Source: a bacterium (lineage in GTDB: Bacteria > Myxococcota_A > UBA9160 > UBA6930). From it: a DNA stretch of 34,142 bases. The notes below the pieces were generated by a model, which ran no database searches, had not been told where the DNA came from, and saw only the letters and a list, made by a program, of their open reading frames with translations. Every line of letters starts with the position of its first letter. Position 1 is the first letter of the stretch. Of the stretch, positions 32,951 through 34,142 are shown in pieces. The position numbers and the translations under genes are program-made. The DNA is taken from NCBI GenBank assembly GCA_024226235.1, contig JAAELW010000189.1:1-34142 (forward strand). Reading direction: 5' to 3'.

Positions 32951-33750
32951 GCGCGCCCCAGACTGAGGCCCTTGGCCAGATGGTGACGCACGAACCAGAT
33001 CACCAGTGCGCCGGGTACGATCGTCAACACGCCAGCAGCGGATAGCAGGCCCCAATCGAGACCCGCAGCGCTGACCGTACGGGTCATCACCGCCGCGATC
33101 GGCTTGGCTTCCACGGTGGTCAGCGTCCGCGCCAGCAACAACTCGACCCAGCTGAACATGAAGCAGAAGAATGCCGTCACGCCGACGCCGGAGCGGATCT
33201 CGGGCAGGAAGATCGTCAGGAAGAAGCGCGGGAAGCGGTAGCCGTCCAGATGAGCCATTTCGTCGAGTTCGCGCGGAACCGAGGACATGAAGCCCTCGAG
33301 GATCCAGACGGCCAGCGGCACGTTGAACAGACAATGGGCCAGCGCCACCGCAATGTGTGTGTCGATCAATCCGAATGTGGAATAGAGCTGGAAGAAAGGC
33401 AGCAGGAAGACGGTCGGCGGCGCCATGCGGTTCGTCAGTAGCCAGAAGAAGAGGTGTCGATCACCGAGAAAGCGGTAGCGGGAGAACGCGTAGGAGGCGG
33501 GAAGTGCTACGCCGAGCGCCAGCACGGTGTTGAGTCCGACGTAGGCCATTGAATTCAGGTACCCCGAGTACCAGGAGGGATCAGTCAGGATCGTCAGGTA
33601 GTTGGCCAGCGTCGGAACCTGCGGCCAGAGTCGGAAGTGCCCGAGGATGTCCGCATTGGAGCGGAACGACATATTCACCATCCAGTAGATGGGAACGAGC
33701 AGGAACACCAGATACGCGATCAGTCCGGCGTTTCGCCAGCGGATCCTCAT
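32947..33750 (-). CDS. glpQ: ABC transporter permease, GlpQ-type
   Basis: This is 267 residues from ATG 33750, overlapping the upstream permease stop by 4 nt (the frame is open further but reads through the partner gene). It has about six membrane segments and a binding-protein-dependent transport inner-membrane domain. The EAA loop, which contacts the ATPase, is visible in ELDEMAHLDGYRFPRFFL followed by FLPEI. The N-terminus (AGLIAYLVFLLVPIYWMVNMSF) is typical of the MalG-like subunit. It should pair with the preceding permease to form the channel. The symbol follows the rhizobial glycerol operon (glpSTPQUV), not the E. coli phosphodiesterase of the same name. Confidence 0.87.
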   Translation of the reverse strand: MRIRWRNAGLIAYLVFLLVPIYWMVNMSFRSNADILGHFRLWPQVPTLANYLTILTDPSWYSGYLNSMAYVGLNTVLALGVALPASYAFSRYRFLGDRHLFFWLLTNRMAPPTVFLLPFFQLYSTFGLIDTHIAVALAHCLFNVPLAVWILEGFMSSVPRELDEMAHLDGYRFPRFFLTIFLPEIRSGVGVTAFFCFMFSWVELLLARTLTTVEAKPIAAVMTRTVSAAGLDWGLLSAAGVLTIVPGALVIWFVRHHLAKGLSLGRA

Positions 33751-34142
33751 CGCTCGTCTCCGGCGGTCAGGAAATTGAACAGCACGAAGCAGAGAGCCAG
33801 GATGACCAGGAAGTAGATCAACGAGAATGCAGCGGCGGGGCCCAGATCGAATTGGCCTACCGCCATCTTCGTGAGGTACTGGGAGAGGAAGGTTGTCGCA
33901 TTGCCGGGGCCTCCCCCGGTGAGCACGAACGGCTCGGTGTAGATCACGAAGCTGTCCATCAACCGAAGCAGCAGCGCGATCGTGAGCACGCCCCGCAGCT
34001 TGGGCAACTGGATGTGGCGGAAGATCGCGAACCGGCTGGCCCCGTCGATATGCGCGGCCTGGTAGCAAGCCGCTGGAATCGCGCGCAGGCCGGCATAGCC
34101 GAGCAGTGCGACCAGGGAAGTCCAGTGCCAGACGTCCATCAC
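33747..34142 (-). CDS. glpP: ABC transporter permease, GlpP-type (N-terminus outside window)
   Basis: The frame is open to the right edge, so the N-terminal part is missing and ~131 residues are seen. The fragment holds the EAA loop (ACYQAAHIDGASRFAIFRHI followed by LPKL), a TEPFVLTGGGPGNATTFL block typical of the MalF-like subunit and the last two membrane segments. It pairs with the MalG-like permease next door. The ATPase genes of this importer (glpS and glpT in rhizobia) should lie just beyond the window if the order is conserved. The stop overlaps the next start by 4 nt. Confidence 0.87.
   Translation of the reverse strand: MMDVWHWTSLVALLGYAGLRAIPAACYQAAHIDGASRFAIFRHIQLPKLRGVLTIALLLRLMDSFVIYTEPFVLTGGGPGNATTFLSQYLTKMAVGQFDLGPAAAFSLIYFLVILALCFVLFNFLTAGDER

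Noticed and set aside
1-34142. CRISPR array, tRNA, rRNA, insertion sequence or phage genes
   Set aside because: No repeat-spacer pattern, tRNA cloverleaf, transposase or phage structural protein was recognised on either strand by reading; an automated RNA scan was not possible.

Overview
This window is about 34.1 kb of GC-rich, densely packed bacterial chromosome. It reads as a free-living Gram-negative bacterium. Evidence for an outer membrane includes several lipoprotein-type signals, an M48 lipoprotein protease, a CBM9-like/DUF5916 predicted outer-membrane barrel and periplasmic binding proteins. The mix of a dus-ntrB-ntrC (nifR3-type) operon, a multiheme c-type lipoprotein and many lineage-orphan secreted proteins suggests a proteobacterium or a former-deltaproteobacterial/Myxococcota-like lineage. 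This placement is inference only. No rRNA, tRNA, CRISPR, phage or insertion sequence was recognised. GTG and TTG starts are frequent.

Region 1 (1-5,700) holds the end of an MFS exporter, an orphan secreted protein, a lipoprotein metallophosphoesterase on the minus strand, a small conserved coiled-coil protein and an amidase-signature hydrolase. Region 2 (5,789-10,141, minus) holds a LOG-family nucleotide phosphoribohydrolase overlapping a polyprenyl-phosphate sugar transferase, a secreted orphan and a membrane-anchored lytic transglycosylase. Region 3 (10,149-16,756) holds an MFS transporter whose 3' end overlaps a convergent M48-LysM protease, an unusual two-domain protein resembling a degenerate PD-(D/E)XK fold, a C-terminal fragment of msrQ, a pentaheme lipoprotein and a DUF3179 protein.

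Region 4 (16,904-22,165, plus) is an envelope-related run: a secreted helical-repeat protein, a PlsC acyltransferase, a CBM9-like/DUF5916 protein and a membrane-anchored beta-lactamase-like serine hydrolase. Region 5 (22,198-24,454, minus) is moeA-mobA-dgkA, joined by two 4-nt overlaps. Region 6 (24,609-30,052, plus) is the most ordered block: dus, ntrB, ntrC, thiE and a CNT nucleoside transporter, every junction a 4-nt stop/start overlap. A perfect 6-bp-arm inverted repeat lies just before the first ribosome binding site.

Region 7 (30,090-34,142, minus) is most of a glycerol-type ABC importer in the order glpP-glpQ-glpU-glpV, again with 4-nt overlaps, followed by a proline-iminopeptidase-like hydrolase. 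The ATPase genes are expected just beyond the right edge.

I found no clear new defence or mobile system. The observations most worth following up are the extended ntrBC operon, the PD-(D/E)XK-like protein with an SH3-like tail, and the msrQ remnant abutting the promoter side of a pentaheme lipoprotein gene.
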